This document shows, piece after piece, positions 12,124-22,876 of a stretch of 64,000 nt of DNA. Where the stretch lies: NCBI RefSeq assembly GCF_007827795.1, contig NZ_VITI01000001.1, positions 744,001-808,000 of the forward strand. The letters are read 5' to 3'. Position numbers and translations under genes: made by a program. Every line of letters starts with the position of its first letter. Within the stretch, counting starts at the first letter, position 1. The notes beneath the pieces are model-generated. The model saw only the letters and a list, made by a program, of their open reading frames with translations, was not told the origin of the DNA and searched no databases. This DNA is from Azospirillum brasilense (GTDB lineage Bacteria > Pseudomonadota > Alphaproteobacteria > Azospirillales > Azospirillaceae).

Positions 12124-12802
12124 AGACCGGCTTTCGCCCGGCCTCGATGGCCTTCTCCTCATAGCGGGTGGGCGGCCAGTCCGCGATGCGGTGACGCCAG
12201 TCGGACGGGCCGCGGGCCGTCCATTCGAAGTCGGGGTGCCGGACGGTGTGCTCCAGCATCCAACGCACCAGCCCCATGTCGTCGCTGGCCAGCCGCAGTT
12301 CCGCCCCGTCCTTCAGCACGCGCGCGAGACGCGGCAGGTTGTCCGGGCCGATGAAGCGGCGCTCCCAATGGCGTTTCTTCGGCCAGGGATCGGCGAACAG
12401 CACGAAGGCGCGCCCGATGGAGGCGTCCGGCAAGGCGTCGAGCAGCGGGCGGGCGTCGTCCGGCAGGATGCGGACGTTGTCCTGCACGCCCTCGTCGTCC
12501 ACCAGCTTGAGCAGGCCGGCCACCCCGTTGATGAAGGGCTCGGCTCCGATCACGCCGACGTCGCGGTTGTTCGCCGCCTGCCAGGCCATGTGGTGGCCAC
12601 TGCCGAAGCCGACCTCCAGCCAGACGTCGCGCATGGGGTTGGCGAACAGGGCATGGGGGTCGATCCGGTCGCCCGGCTGAGGCACCGGGATTTCCAGCGA
12701 CGGCAAAAGCCCATCGAGCAGTTCGGTCTTGCGCTTGCGGAGCGGACGCCCCTTGCGCCGTCCGTAGAGCCTTTTGGACGAGTCCAGGAAGGAGTCGGTC
12801 AT
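12092..12802 (-). CDS. trmB: tRNA (guanine-N7-)-methyltransferase
   Basis: TrmB makes m7G at position 46 of tRNAs with S-adenosylmethionine. The 236-residue protein has the SAM-binding EVGFGSGHH at 63-71, ADPWPKKRH at 137-145 and a C-terminal TRYEEKA, all diagnostic. It follows metK on the same strand, so the SAM producer and a SAM user are adjacent, although a strong hairpin stands between them. The basic N-terminus (RKGRPLRKRK) is usual for binding tRNA. Confidence 0.96.
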   Translation of the reverse strand: MTDSFLDSSKRLYGRRKGRPLRKRKTELLDGLLPSLEIPVPQPGDRIDPHALFANPMRDVWLEVGFGSGHHMAWQAANNRDVGVIGAEPFINGVAGLLKLVDDEGVQDNVRILPDDARPLLDALPDASIGRAFVLFADPWPKKRHWERRFIGPDNLPRLARVLKDGAELRLASDDMGLVRWMLEHTVRHPDFEWTARGPSDWRHRIADWPPTRYEEKAIEAGRKPVFMRFVRKARG

Positions 12803-12826
12803 CGTGACAGCAGGGTCCCGAAACGA

Positions 12827-12852
12827 ACGCAGGGGCCGCGTGGCCCCTGCGT
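12827..12852 (-). terminator. Perfect 11-bp hairpin between metK and trmB
   Basis: ACGCAGGGGCC (12827-12837) pairs with GGCCCCTGCGT (12842-12852) around a 4-base loop. After the hairpin the minus strand reads TCGTTTCGGG, a poor U tract. It could terminate metK transcripts partially or protect the 3' end. Confidence 0.5.
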
Positions 12853-12889
12853 CCCGGACGGACGGGTCCGGTCTTGGAAGAAGCCGCTC

Positions 12890-14059
<1,170 letters not shown>

Positions 14060-14146
14060 GACGAACCTCGGCAATGGACGGGGGCTATTCAACAAAAGCA
14101 GATTGGGAGACCGGCGCAGCACCCACGGAAAGCCAGTCATTTTCCG

Positions 14147-14175
14147 TATGTGGCAAGGTTTGCGTTCCAGGTCAA
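14147..14175 (-). promoter_or_regulatory. Candidate metK promoter
   Basis: On the minus strand TTGACC (14175-14170) and CACATA (14152-14147) are 17 bases apart, giving an untranslated leader of roughly 80 bases. The -35 element is good and the -10 element is weak. I could not fold the leader into a recognised SAM riboswitch class. Confidence 0.45.
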
Positions 14176-14216
14176 GCAATCTCCCCGGGGTTGGAGGAGG
14201 CCGCCGGAAATTCGCT

Positions 14217-14258
14217 TTAAAACGACATCGGGGAACGGGCCGGAGGGCCGCGTTCCCC
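14217..14258 (-). terminator. Terminator after the PraR-type regulator gene
   Basis: GGGGAACG and GGCC pair with GGCC and CGTTCCCC across a 4-base loop with one bulged base (14230-14258). The minus strand then reads GATGTCGTTTTAAAG. It separates the regulator gene from metK. Confidence 0.65.
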
Positions 14259-14314
14259 AATCTTCCTGCCGTCCGGATTGCTTCCGGTTGTTCGGCTCAG
14301 GTCTCTAAACCGTG

Positions 14315-14803
14315 TTATTCGGCCGCTTCGACCATGCCGGAATTGGCAACGGCCTTGGTCAGCTCGAACAGGCGCTTGCGCACCGACGGGTCGTTGATGC
14401 GGTAGTAGGCGCGCACCAGCTCCAGCGTCTCGCGCTTGGCCATCGGGTCCGGCTCGTAGCCGCCCGAACGCTCCTCGAAACCGGCGGCGTTGCCCTCTTC
14501 GTCGTCAACCGGAGCCGCGGCGGCTTCCGCCGGCATGTCGTCGAAGAAGAAGGACACCGGAACGTCCAGGACGCGGCTGAGGTCGAACAGGCGCGACGCA
14601 CCGATGCGGTTGGCGCCGCGCTCGTACTTCTGCACCTGCTGGAAGGTCAGGCCGATGGCCTCGCCCAGCTTTTCCTGGCTCATGCCCAGAAGGGTCCGGC
14701 GCAACCGGACGCGGGAACCGACGTGAACGTCGATCGGGTTCGGCTTTCCCGTCTTGGGACGGCCGGCAGTGGCCCGGCGGCCCCGCGCTGGCGTTGCTTG
14801 CAT
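14315..14803 (-). CDS. XRE-family transcriptional regulator, PraR/PhrR type
   Basis: The 162-residue protein has a basic N-terminal extension and a helix-turn-helix domain at about residues 28-85 ([24 protein letters not shown], then [15 protein letters not shown]). The phrase [10 protein letters not shown] followed by [14 protein letters not shown] is characteristic of the rhizobial PraR/PhrR repressors, which control biofilm, quorum-sensing or stress genes. The C-terminal part ([26 protein letters not shown]) is a conserved helical dimerisation region of this group. Its promoter overlaps inverted repeats, which suggests autoregulation. The targets are not known from this window. Confidence 0.85.
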   Translation of the reverse strand: MQATPARGRRATAGRPKTGKPNPIDVHVGSRVRLRRTLLGMSQEKLGEAIGLTFQQVQKYERGANRIGASRLFDLSRVLDVPVSFFFDDMPAEAAAAPVDDEEGNAAGFEERSGGYEPDPMAKRETLELVRAYYRINDPSVRKRLFELTKAVANSGMVEAAE

Positions 14804-14823
14804 TGCTCTAATTCCCTGAAACA

Positions 14824-14865
14824 GTTGTGCAACCTTGATACGACATATCCATGTATGCAGTCAAG
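14824..14865 (-). promoter_or_regulatory. Promoter of the PraR-type regulator with overlapping dyads
   Basis: On the minus strand TTGACT (14864-14859) and TATCAA (14840-14835) are 18 bases apart. CTTGA (14834-14838) and TCAAG (14861-14865) form a dyad enclosing the promoter. A second palindrome, GTTG-N2-CAAC (14824-14833), follows the -10 element. These are plausible autoregulatory sites; no binding consensus was checked. Confidence 0.5.
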
Positions 14866-14916
14866 CGCGCCCGAGCGCTCCCGATGCGCGTGATTGAAAA
14901 AAGAGTCTCGGATGCG

Positions 14917-16518
14917 CTAACTGCGATGTCGTGCGCGCAGGCCCACCGCGAAACAGGTCAAAAGAAGCAACCCAAACGCGCCATCGCCCACACGTCCGTA
15001 GAGAGTGGGGGTGAGCAACGCTTCCGGCAAGGCCGCATCGACCACACCCCTGTGACCAAGCGGCAGCATGGCTGTGATGCGGCCGTGGGGGTCCACCACG
15101 CCGGAGATGCCGGTGTTGGCGACGCGGACCAGCGGCATCCCCTCCTCCACCGCGCGGGTCCGGGCGATGGCGAAATGCTGGTAGGGACCGGCGGTGTTGC
15201 CGTACCAGGCGTCGTTGGTCAGGTTCAGTATCCAGCGCGGCCGTCCGGCGCCCTCCTCCGCGGCGGGCAGCACGGCGTCCGGGAAGATCACCTCGTAGCA
15301 GATCAGCGGGCTGACCGGCGGCAGGCCCTTGAGATCGAGTGACACCGGCCCCGGCCCGGCGGAGAACTCGGCCCCGTTGCCGGCGATGGCCCCGACCGGC
15401 AGCCAGCGGCGCAACGGCATGTATTCGCCGAAGGGCACGAGGTGGAACTTGTCGAAGCGCCCCGTCACCGCGCCGCTGCCGTCGACCGCCGCCAGGCTGT
15501 TGTAATAGAGCGGCGCGCCGTCCGGTCCGGCCTCCATGCGCGGCACCCCGGTGATGAGCAGCCCGCCGGGCGGCGTGACCGACCCCAGCGCCTGACGCAG
15601 GCGCGCGTCCTGGTCGAGGAACAGCGGCACCGCGGTCTCCGCCCAGATCACATGGGTGACCGGCTCACTGGACGGGGCCACGGAGAGTTCCATCTGCTGC
15701 TGGACGTTGCGCACCCGCTCGCCCGCCGCCCATTTCAGCCGCTGGTCGATGGCCGGCTGGACGAGCCGCAACCGCACACCGGGCACCGTCGCATCGGACG
15801 CCCCAGCCAGCCGCAGCCCGCCCCAGGCGCCCAGCGCCGCGAACAGCGCCAGCCCGGCGGCCAGTGCTCCCCAGGCGCGGCGGCGCGGCACCGCCATGTC
15901 GGCCAGACCCGCCGGCAGCGACGCCACCAGCACGGTCAGCAGGCTGAGCCCGTAGATGCCGATCAGCGAGACGCCTTGCAGAACCGGCAGAACGCCCGTC
16001 CAGCCATAGCCGACGAGGTTCCACGGGAAGCCGGTGAAGACATGGCCGCGCAGCCATTCGAACAGCGCCCAGGAGGCGGCGAACAGGACCGCCTTCCCCA
16101 GCCCCTGCCCCACCCCCCTGACCCGCAGCATCCAGACCAGCAGCGTGGCGAAGCCGGTGAACATCGCCAGCAGGATCGGCAGACCCGCCGCCGACAACGG
16201 CAGCGCCCACCAGAAGCGCTCGATGTCGGTGAACAGCGCCGCGCTGATCCAGTAGAGGCCGAGCAGATGATGGGCGAAGCCGAAGAACCAGCCCACCGCG
16301 AAGGCCTGCCGCTTGGTCCGCGCCCCGTCGAGCAGCCAGAGCAGCCCCGGAAAGGCGATCAGCAGCAGCGGGACCACGCCGGCCGGCGGCAGGGCGAGCG
16401 TCGCCAGCCCGCCGAATCCCGCCGCCGCCAGCAGCCTGCGCCAACCGGTCAGCCCGGCCAAGCCCGCGGACAGGCGGCCCAGCCGGGCCGGGGTGGTCGT
16501 CATGTCGGTGGCGGTCAA
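14917..16518 (-). CDS. lnt: Apolipoprotein N-acyltransferase
   Basis: Lnt adds the third acyl chain to lipoproteins in the inner membrane. The protein of about 530 residues has six or more membrane segments in the N-terminal half and a periplasmic nitrilase-fold domain (about residues 230-480). The catalytic Glu-Lys-Cys triad regions are visible as WAETAVPLF, KFHLVPFGEYMP and ICYEVIFPD. Either the TTG at 16518, with GGAG 9 bases upstream, or the ATG at 16503 may be the start. It is the last gene of the miaB-phoH-ybeY-corC-lnt cluster, 207 bases after corC because a repeat element lies between. Confidence 0.95.
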   Translation of the reverse strand: MTATDMTTTPARLGRLSAGLAGLTGWRRLLAAAGFGGLATLALPPAGVVPLLLIAFPGLLWLLDGARTKRQAFAVGWFFGFAHHLLGLYWISAALFTDIERFWWALPLSAAGLPILLAMFTGFATLLVWMLRVRGVGQGLGKAVLFAASWALFEWLRGHVFTGFPWNLVGYGWTGVLPVLQGVSLIGIYGLSLLTVLVASLPAGLADMAVPRRRAWGALAAGLALFAALGAWGGLRLAGASDATVPGVRLRLVQPAIDQRLKWAAGERVRNVQQQMELSVAPSSEPVTHVIWAETAVPLFLDQDARLRQALGSVTPPGGLLITGVPRMEAGPDGAPLYYNSLAAVDGSGAVTGRFDKFHLVPFGEYMPLRRWLPVGAIAGNGAEFSAGPGPVSLDLKGLPPVSPLICYEVIFPDAVLPAAEEGAGRPRWILNLTNDAWYGNTAGPYQHFAIARTRAVEEGMPLVRVANTGISGVVDPHGRITAMLPLGHRGVVDAALPEALLTPTLYGRVGDGAFGLLLLTCFAVGLRARHRS

Positions 16519-16587
16519 GGAATGGAACTCCGGAAGCGGGTGGGCCGGTTCGGCGGACGAGACAATCGTGCCGGTCTGGAAACGAAA

Positions 16588-16708
16588 TCACCACGAAGAC
16601 ACGAAGGCACGAAGAGGGTCACGAAGAAGCCCCCCGCTCCGCCCATGATCCGGGGATGCGGTAGAGCCTCTTTGCGCCGTCTTTGTGTCCTTCGTGTCTT
16701 CGTGGTGA
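16588..16708. repeat. 20-bp perfect inverted repeat element between corC and lnt
   Basis: TCACCACGAAGACACGAAGG (16588-16607) is repeated in perfect inverted orientation at 16689-16708, about 80 bases apart. Further CACGAAG units continue inward on both sides with mismatches. The motif is itself built of short CACGAAG repeats. Such ACCACGAAGRCACGAAG elements occur interspersed in many proteobacterial genomes, where they behave like REP/MITE-type intergenic elements (general knowledge, not searched). No target-site duplication was recognised. Confidence 0.75.
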
Positions 16709-16725
16709 AAATACCCGGCGGGGCT

Positions 16726-17643
16726 TTACCCGACCTCGGCCAGGGCGGAATTCTCGGCGGGAGCGGTGCGGACGCGCAGCCGTCTGATGCGGCGGGGGTC
16801 GGCCTCGACGATCTCGAACTCCAGGCCGGAGGGGTGGGTCAGCGTCTCCCCGCGGCCCGGCACCCGTCCGGCCAGCGACACGACGAGACCGCCAAGCGTG
16901 TCGACGTCCTCGCGCTCCTCCTCGGTCAGGAAGGCGCCGACGCGGTCCTCGAAATCCTCGATGGAGACGCGGGCGTCGGCGAGAATCGTGCCGTCGGGAC
17001 GTTCCACGAAATGGGGAGTTGCCTCCTCGTCGTGCTCGTCCTCGATCTCGCCGACGATCTCCTCGACCAGATCCTCGATGGTGACAAGGCCGTCGATGCC
17101 GCCGAACTCGTCCACCACCAACGCCATGTGCTGGCGCTTCTGGCGCATCTGCACCAGCAGGTCGACCACCGGCATGCTGGGCGCGACGATGCTGAGATCG
17201 CGCACGATGTCCTTCAGTTCGACCGGCGTCCGGCTGGCCATCGCCACCAGAACGTCCTTGATGTGGACCATGCCCACGACGTCGTCGAGCGTTTCACGGA
17301 ACACCGGCAGGCGGGAATGGGCTTCCTCCGCCATGCGCTGGACCAGGGTGGGGAACGGCGTGTCCACATCCACCGCCACGATGTCCGCGCGGGGCACCAT
17401 CACGTCGTCGACGGCGCGGTCGCGCAGCTTCAGGATGTTGGCGAGCAGGGCGCGCTCGCCCGCCCCCAGCGATCCCTCGCCGCTGTCCTGATCCTCGATC
17501 AGGTCTTCGATCGTGGCGCGCAGGGTGGCGTCGTCGCGCCCCCCCAGGACGGTCCTCATCCACCCGCGAAACAGGTGGCCCAAGGATTGCTGATCTTCGG
17601 CCCCGTCTTCACGGGGCGTTCGACTGTCGGAAATCTCGCTCAT
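16726..17643 (-). CDS. ybeX: CorC/HlyC-family CBS-domain protein (YbeX)
   Basis: The 305-residue protein is soluble, without a DUF21 membrane domain. It has two CBS domains (about residues 75-195, with VMVPRADIVAVD and MALVVDEFGGIDGLVTIEDLVEEIVGEI) and a C-terminal CorC_HlyC transporter-associated domain (about 210-295). In E. coli YbeX/CorC is linked to magnesium/cobalt efflux and to ribosome metabolism. The location supports the latter: its ATG overlaps the ybeY stop by 4 bases in a phoH-ybeY-ybeX-lnt order also found in enterobacteria. Confidence 0.92.
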   Translation of the reverse strand: MSEISDSRTPREDGAEDQQSLGHLFRGWMRTVLGGRDDATLRATIEDLIEDQDSGEGSLGAGERALLANILKLRDRAVDDVMVPRADIVAVDVDTPFPTLVQRMAEEAHSRLPVFRETLDDVVGMVHIKDVLVAMASRTPVELKDIVRDLSIVAPSMPVVDLLVQMRQKRQHMALVVDEFGGIDGLVTIEDLVEEIVGEIEDEHDEEATPHFVERPDGTILADARVSIEDFEDRVGAFLTEEEREDVDTLGGLVVSLAGRVPGRGETLTHPSGLEFEIVEADPRRIRRLRVRTAPAENSALAEVG

Positions 17644-18170
17644 CGGTCCGGCGGTTGTTCGTCCAAATTCGCCTCTCCGGGCGGAGAGCGCGTGGCGGCG
17701 TACGGATCGGCGATGCCGAGGGTCGCGAGCACGTCGGTTTCGAGCTGCTCCATCTCCTCGGCCTCGTCATCCGTCTCGTGATCATACCCGAGCAAATGAA
17801 GAACGCCATGCACCACAAGGTGGGTCATATGGTCCGAAGGGGTTTTACCCTGCTCGGCGGCTTCGCGGGCGACGGTTTCCCAGGCCAGGATCACGTCGCC
17901 CAGCATGACCGGTGCGTCCTCGCCCAGTTCGGGCTCCTCCGCTTCGGTCAGGGCGAAGGACAGCACATTGGTCGGCTTGTCCTTGCCGCGGTATTCGCGG
18001 TTCAGGCGGTGCACCAGCGCGTCGTCGGCCAGCACGACGGACAGTTCCGCCGGCCCCTCGTCCTCGTCGTAGGTGACGGAGAGCGCGGAGAGTGCCGCGC
18101 GTTCGCACAGCCACTCGGCGTTCTCCGCCCAATCGCCCGCTTCACGTGAAACGACGACATCGACGGCCAT
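17640..18170 (-). CDS. ybeY: Endoribonuclease YbeY (rRNA maturation)
   Basis: YbeY is a zinc-dependent RNase needed for 16S rRNA 3' end maturation and ribosome quality control. In the 176-residue protein the metal site HGVLHLLGYDH is complete, with H121, H125 and H131 as ligands. The conserved NREYRGKDKPTNVLSF block is also present. The start ATG at 18170 overlaps the phoH stop (TGATG); a GTG one codon earlier is the alternative. The last bases overlap the ybeX start, so phoH-ybeY-ybeX is translationally coupled. Confidence 0.96.
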   Translation of the reverse strand: MAVDVVVSREAGDWAENAEWLCERAALSALSVTYDEDEGPAELSVVLADDALVHRLNREYRGKDKPTNVLSFALTEAEEPELGEDAPVMLGDVILAWETVAREAAEQGKTPSDHMTHLVVHGVLHLLGYDHETDDEAEEMEQLETDVLATLGIADPYAATRSPPGEANLDEQPPDR

Positions 18171-19242
18171 CACGGTGTTCCCTCCGCATCCGCCGCCGGC
18201 CCGCCGCCGTCCGCGGCGGCCCGCCGGGGGGCGGGCTTGCGTTGGCCTTCGGCATGGTCATAGGCGCGGATGATGCGGGCGACCAGAGGGTGGCGCACCA
18301 CGTCGGCGGCGGTGAAATGGACGAAGCGGATGCCCTCCACCCCCTCCAGGATATCCAACGCCTCGCGCAGGCCGGACTTGGCGCCGGCCGGCAGGTCAGT
18401 CTGGGAGATGTCACCGGTGACCGCCATGCGGCCCCCCTCGCCCAGGCGGGTGAGGAACATCTTCATCTGCATCGGCGTGGTGTTCTGCGCCTCGTCCAGA
18501 ATGACGAAGGCGTTGGCGAGCGTGCGGCCGCGCATGAAGGCGAGCGGCGCGATCTCGATCTCGCCGGACTCCAGCCGCTTCTTCACCTGCTCCGCCGGCA
18601 GCATGTCGTGCAGCGCGTCGTAGAGCGGGCGCAGATAGGGGTCCACCTTCTCCTTGAGGTCGCCGGGCAGGAAGCCCAGACGCTCCCCGGCCTCGACGGC
18701 GGGGCGTGACAGGATGATGCGGTCCACCTGGCCGGTGGTCAGCAGAGCCACCGCCTGCGCGACGGCGAGGTAGGTCTTGCCGGTGCCGGCGGGGCCGAGC
18801 CCGAAGACCATCTCGCTTTCGGCCAAAGCCTGGAGATAGGCCGCCTGCATGGGGGAACGCGGGGTGATGGCGCCCTTGCGGCGGGTGCGCACCGCGACCT
18901 CGCCCCGGCTGAGCGTCGCCAGGTTCTGGTCGCGCACCGCACCGCCGACGCCGGTCGCCATGCGGACGGCGGCGTCCACCTCGCCGGTGCCGACGGTCAT
19001 GCCGCGCTTCAGCCGCTCGTAGAGGGCGTCGATGGCCGAACGGGCGGCCTCCGAGGACTCCGCCGGACCGGCGATGGTCAGCGTGTTGCCGCGGGAGATC
19101 AGGGAGACGCCCAGCTGGTTCTCGATGCGGGCGAGGTGGCGGTCATGCTCCCCGTACAGCATCGGCAGGAGCCGGTTGTCGTCGAAATTCAGATCGATCC
19201 GTTGATCTGGGCGTTGATCGGGACGCTGATCGGGCAAGCCGT

Positions 19243-19246
<4 letters not shown>
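18170..19246 (-). CDS. phoH: PhoH-family ATPase (YbeZ)
   Basis: The 358-residue cytoplasmic nucleotide-binding protein has an N-terminal KH-like region, Walker A GPAGTGKT at 151-158, and Walker B FVILDEAQ. The family blocks [17 protein letters not shown] and [13 protein letters not shown] follow. YbeZ proteins interact with YbeY and are proposed RNA helicases or ATPases in rRNA processing. The ATG overlaps the miaB stop by 4 bases. The N-terminus carries three tandem PDQR units (residues 5-16), absent from the usual protein and probably a disordered tail grown by a 12-bp repeat. Confidence 0.95.
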
Positions 19247-20631
<1,385 letters not shown>

Positions 20632-20761
20632 CGATCCCTTCCACAGCGCTGAACGATCCGGACCAAACGCGATCTCGGCCAATACAAAAACGCGCGCCTG
20701 AACGGCACCGGCAAAGCGGCGCAATCCGGCGCGCGACCCGCCGCGTCGCGGCATCGCACCC

Positions 20762-20804
20762 TACCGATATGGTAGCACGATTGCGGGAAAACGAGTCAAT
20801 CGTG
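20762..20804 (-). promoter_or_regulatory. Promoter and candidate operator upstream of miaB
   Basis: On the minus strand TTGACT (20799-20794) and TACCAT (20774-20769) are 19 bases apart. CACGATTG (20776-20783) and CAATCGTG (20797-20804) form a perfect 8-bp inverted repeat with a 13-base spacer over the spacer and -35 element. TACC-N5-GGTA (20762-20774) is a second dyad over the -10. The arrangement suggests a repressor site controlling the whole operon. Confidence 0.5.
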
Positions 20805-20858
20805 CCCGCGGGCCGACCATTCATTTCGCGGCCCATTTCGCGGAGTGGAAAGTTTCCG

Positions 20859-21692
20859 TCACGGGACGACAGAGGGCATCGGCCGTCCGGACACCGCGCG
20901 CTCCACACCCCGGGCGACGGCGCGCTGGCAATGGTCGGCCAGGGCCTTGCGGCTGGAGAAGCCGTCGATGGTCACCGGGGGATGAAACTCCACCTCCACC
21001 GTCATGCGGCCCAGCGTGAAGACGGTCCACAGATGGGGGGCGAGATCCATGTCGCCGTACCACGCGTAATAGGGACGGAAGGCGATCCCCATCGGGATGC
21101 CGTCCAGCCGCGTCGGCGCGATGCTGACCGGCTGCACGGTCAGCGGCCGGTCCCCGATGCGCCGGGCAGCCACCGCGAACAGCGCCGTCTTGAAGGGGAG
21201 CGTGCGGTTGCCGTCGCTGGAGGTGCCTTCGGGGAACAGGATCAGGCTGTCGCCGGCGTCCAGCCGGGCGCCCAGCTCGTCCCGCTGCTTCTCCACCCCG
21301 GAGCGGGCCCTGCGCTCCACGAAGACGGTCTGCTGGAGCTTCGCCAGCACCCCGAAGAAGGGCCAGCCGGCCACCTCGCTCTTCGCCACGAAGGAGCCCG
21401 GAATGACCGATCCCAGCACCGTGATGTCGAGGTAGGAGGAGTGGTTGGAGACGAACAGCACCGGCCCGTCCGCCGCACGCTGGCCGCGCACCACGACGCC
21501 GATGCCCAGGATGGCGGCGCAGACCCGGTGATAGACCTGGGGGATGCGTTGGCGCAGCGGCGAGCGCAGCGCGACGGCCAGCGCCTGCACCGGGATCAGC
21601 AGGAGCGTCCACAGCAGATAGACGGCCAGGCGGAGTCCGCCCCGCACCGGCGATCCCAGGGCACGCGCACCGGTTGCATCCACCGCCGTCAT
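20859..21692 (-). CDS. olsA: 1-acyl-sn-glycerol-3-phosphate acyltransferase family, probable OlsA
   Basis: The 277-residue protein has an N-terminal membrane helix (about 20-40), the acyltransferase NHSSYLD box (H84, D89) and FPEGTS at 153-158. By sequence alone it belongs to the PlsC family, which makes phosphatidic acid. Lying 44 bases after an OlsB-type gene, it is more likely the O-acyltransferase that completes ornithine lipid from lyso-ornithine lipid, as in Sinorhizobium olsB-olsA. Both activities could coexist. The start at MTAVDATGAR fits the family length. Confidence 0.82.
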   Translation of the reverse strand: MTAVDATGARALGSPVRGGLRLAVYLLWTLLLIPVQALAVALRSPLRQRIPQVYHRVCAAILGIGVVVRGQRAADGPVLFVSNHSSYLDITVLGSVIPGSFVAKSEVAGWPFFGVLAKLQQTVFVERRARSGVEKQRDELGARLDAGDSLILFPEGTSSDGNRTLPFKTALFAVAARRIGDRPLTVQPVSIAPTRLDGIPMGIAFRPYYAWYGDMDLAPHLWTVFTLGRMTVEVEFHPPVTIDGFSSRKALADHCQRAVARGVERAVSGRPMPSVVP

Positions 21693-21736
21693 GCCATCCG
21701 TCTCCCGATGCGCCCGCTTGCCGATGCGATCTTGAA

Positions 21737-22561
21737 TCACGCGATCTGGGCGTCGCGGCTGCGCCGCTCGTAATGCTTGGAGTATTTGTTGGTGATCAGG
21801 TCCGTCTTCACCACGATCGACACGTCGGTGGTGTTGAACTGGTGATCGATCACCGCGCCGTCGCCGATGAAGCCGCCCAGCCGCAGATAGCCCTTGATCA
21901 GCGGCGGCAGAACGGTCAGCGCGCGCTTCGGGTCGATCCGCTCGCGGGGCATCAGGTCCATGCCGACATAGCGTTCCGGCAGCGCCACGGGACGCAGCTC
22001 CGCCGGGGCCAGATGGAAATGATGCAGGTAGGCAAGCGGCTCGGCCATCGCCACCGGGTCGGTGCCCGGCAGGCTGGCGCAGCCGAACATCACCGCGATG
22101 TCGTGGTGGAAGACGTAGGCCGCGATGCCGCGCCACAGCAGCTGCATGCTGCTGCCGCGCGTGCGGTAGGCGGCATCGACGCAGGACCGTCCCAACTCCA
22201 GGATCTCCCCCGGATAGCTGAGCAGCCGCCCGATGTCGTATTCGTCGCTGGAATAGAAGCGCCCGGCCTTGGCCGCCGCCGGGCGGCGGATCAGCCGGTA
22301 GGTGCCGACCACGGACTCCGGGCCGTCGCCGCGGGCGTGGTCGATGACCAGCAGATGGTCGCAGATCGTGTCGAAATCGTCGAAGTCGCGATGGCGCGCG
22401 GCCATCTCCGGCGACGGCACCGCCGACATCTCCTCATAGAAGACGCGGTAGCGCAACGCCTGCGCCCAATCGATCTCGGCGGCGGTTTCGGCCAGCCGCA
22501 CTTCGAGGGAGCCCATGCGCAGATCCGAAGAGCTGCCCTGGTCCGTGCCTGTATCAGCCAT
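21737..22561 (-). CDS. olsB: L-ornithine N(alpha)-acyltransferase, OlsB type
   Basis: OlsB links a 3-hydroxyacyl chain from acyl carrier protein to the alpha amino group of ornithine, the first step of ornithine-lipid synthesis. The 274-residue protein shows the family blocks ALRYRVFYEEMSA, VVGTYRLIRRPAA, ELGRSCVDAAYRTRG and VMFGCASLPGTDP of the GNAT-related OlsB/hemolysin-like group. Its neighbour is the OlsA-type acyltransferase, which supports the assignment. Ornithine lipids replace phospholipids under phosphate limitation in many alphaproteobacteria; no Pho box was looked for systematically. Confidence 0.85.
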   Translation of the reverse strand: MADTGTDQGSSSDLRMGSLEVRLAETAAEIDWAQALRYRVFYEEMSAVPSPEMAARHRDFDDFDTICDHLLVIDHARGDGPESVVGTYRLIRRPAAAKAGRFYSSDEYDIGRLLSYPGEILELGRSCVDAAYRTRGSSMQLLWRGIAAYVFHHDIAVMFGCASLPGTDPVAMAEPLAYLHHFHLAPAELRPVALPERYVGMDLMPRERIDPKRALTVLPPLIKGYLRLGGFIGDGAVIDHQFNTTDVSIVVKTDLITNKYSKHYERRSRDAQIA

Positions 22562-22639
22562 ACTCGACGCTTCGCTGGCGTTGTTCGGGTCGCGGCAACC
22601 GCCGGTTCTCCTTCCGGAGCCCGGTCGGGCACGGAACAG

Positions 22640-22669
22640 GGATAACACGAATGGGCGGTTGCCGGTCAA
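22640..22669 (-). promoter_or_regulatory. Candidate olsB promoter
   Basis: On the minus strand TTGACC (22669-22664) and TTATCC (22645-22640) are separated by 18 bases, about 80 bases before the olsB start. It is the only reasonable promoter-like pair seen in this spacer. Confidence 0.4.
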
Positions 22670-22876
22670 CCGCGACGTGACGAAACCGTCCCCGGCAAGC
22701 CCGGACTCCGGGCAAGCCGCAAGGTCCGGCCCCGGCGAACGGGGACGGCGGCAAGGCGGGACAGTAATGATCACGCGGGAAGGAAGAAAAGATCACATCC
22801 GGGCGGTGGGGTTCCGGGGCGGACCGGACCGAACGGCGGCGGTCCGCCGGACACCAACGCACAAGCCCGATGGACC
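22670..22876. other. Non-coding remainder of the olsB-mucR spacer
   Basis: Part of a 315-base stretch without a gene between olsB and mucR. Apart from the promoter above it holds a long-loop inverted repeat (GGCGGACC, 22818-22825, with GGTCCGCC, 22841-22848) that could serve as the mucR 3' end. It is followed distantly on the minus strand by TTTTCTTCC. Nothing else was recognised. Confidence 0.3.

Noticed and set aside
14060..14146. Possible SAM riboswitch in the metK leader
   Set aside because: The leader is short and I could not build the conserved pseudoknot or stems of the known SAM classes by eye. A covariance-model search would decide.
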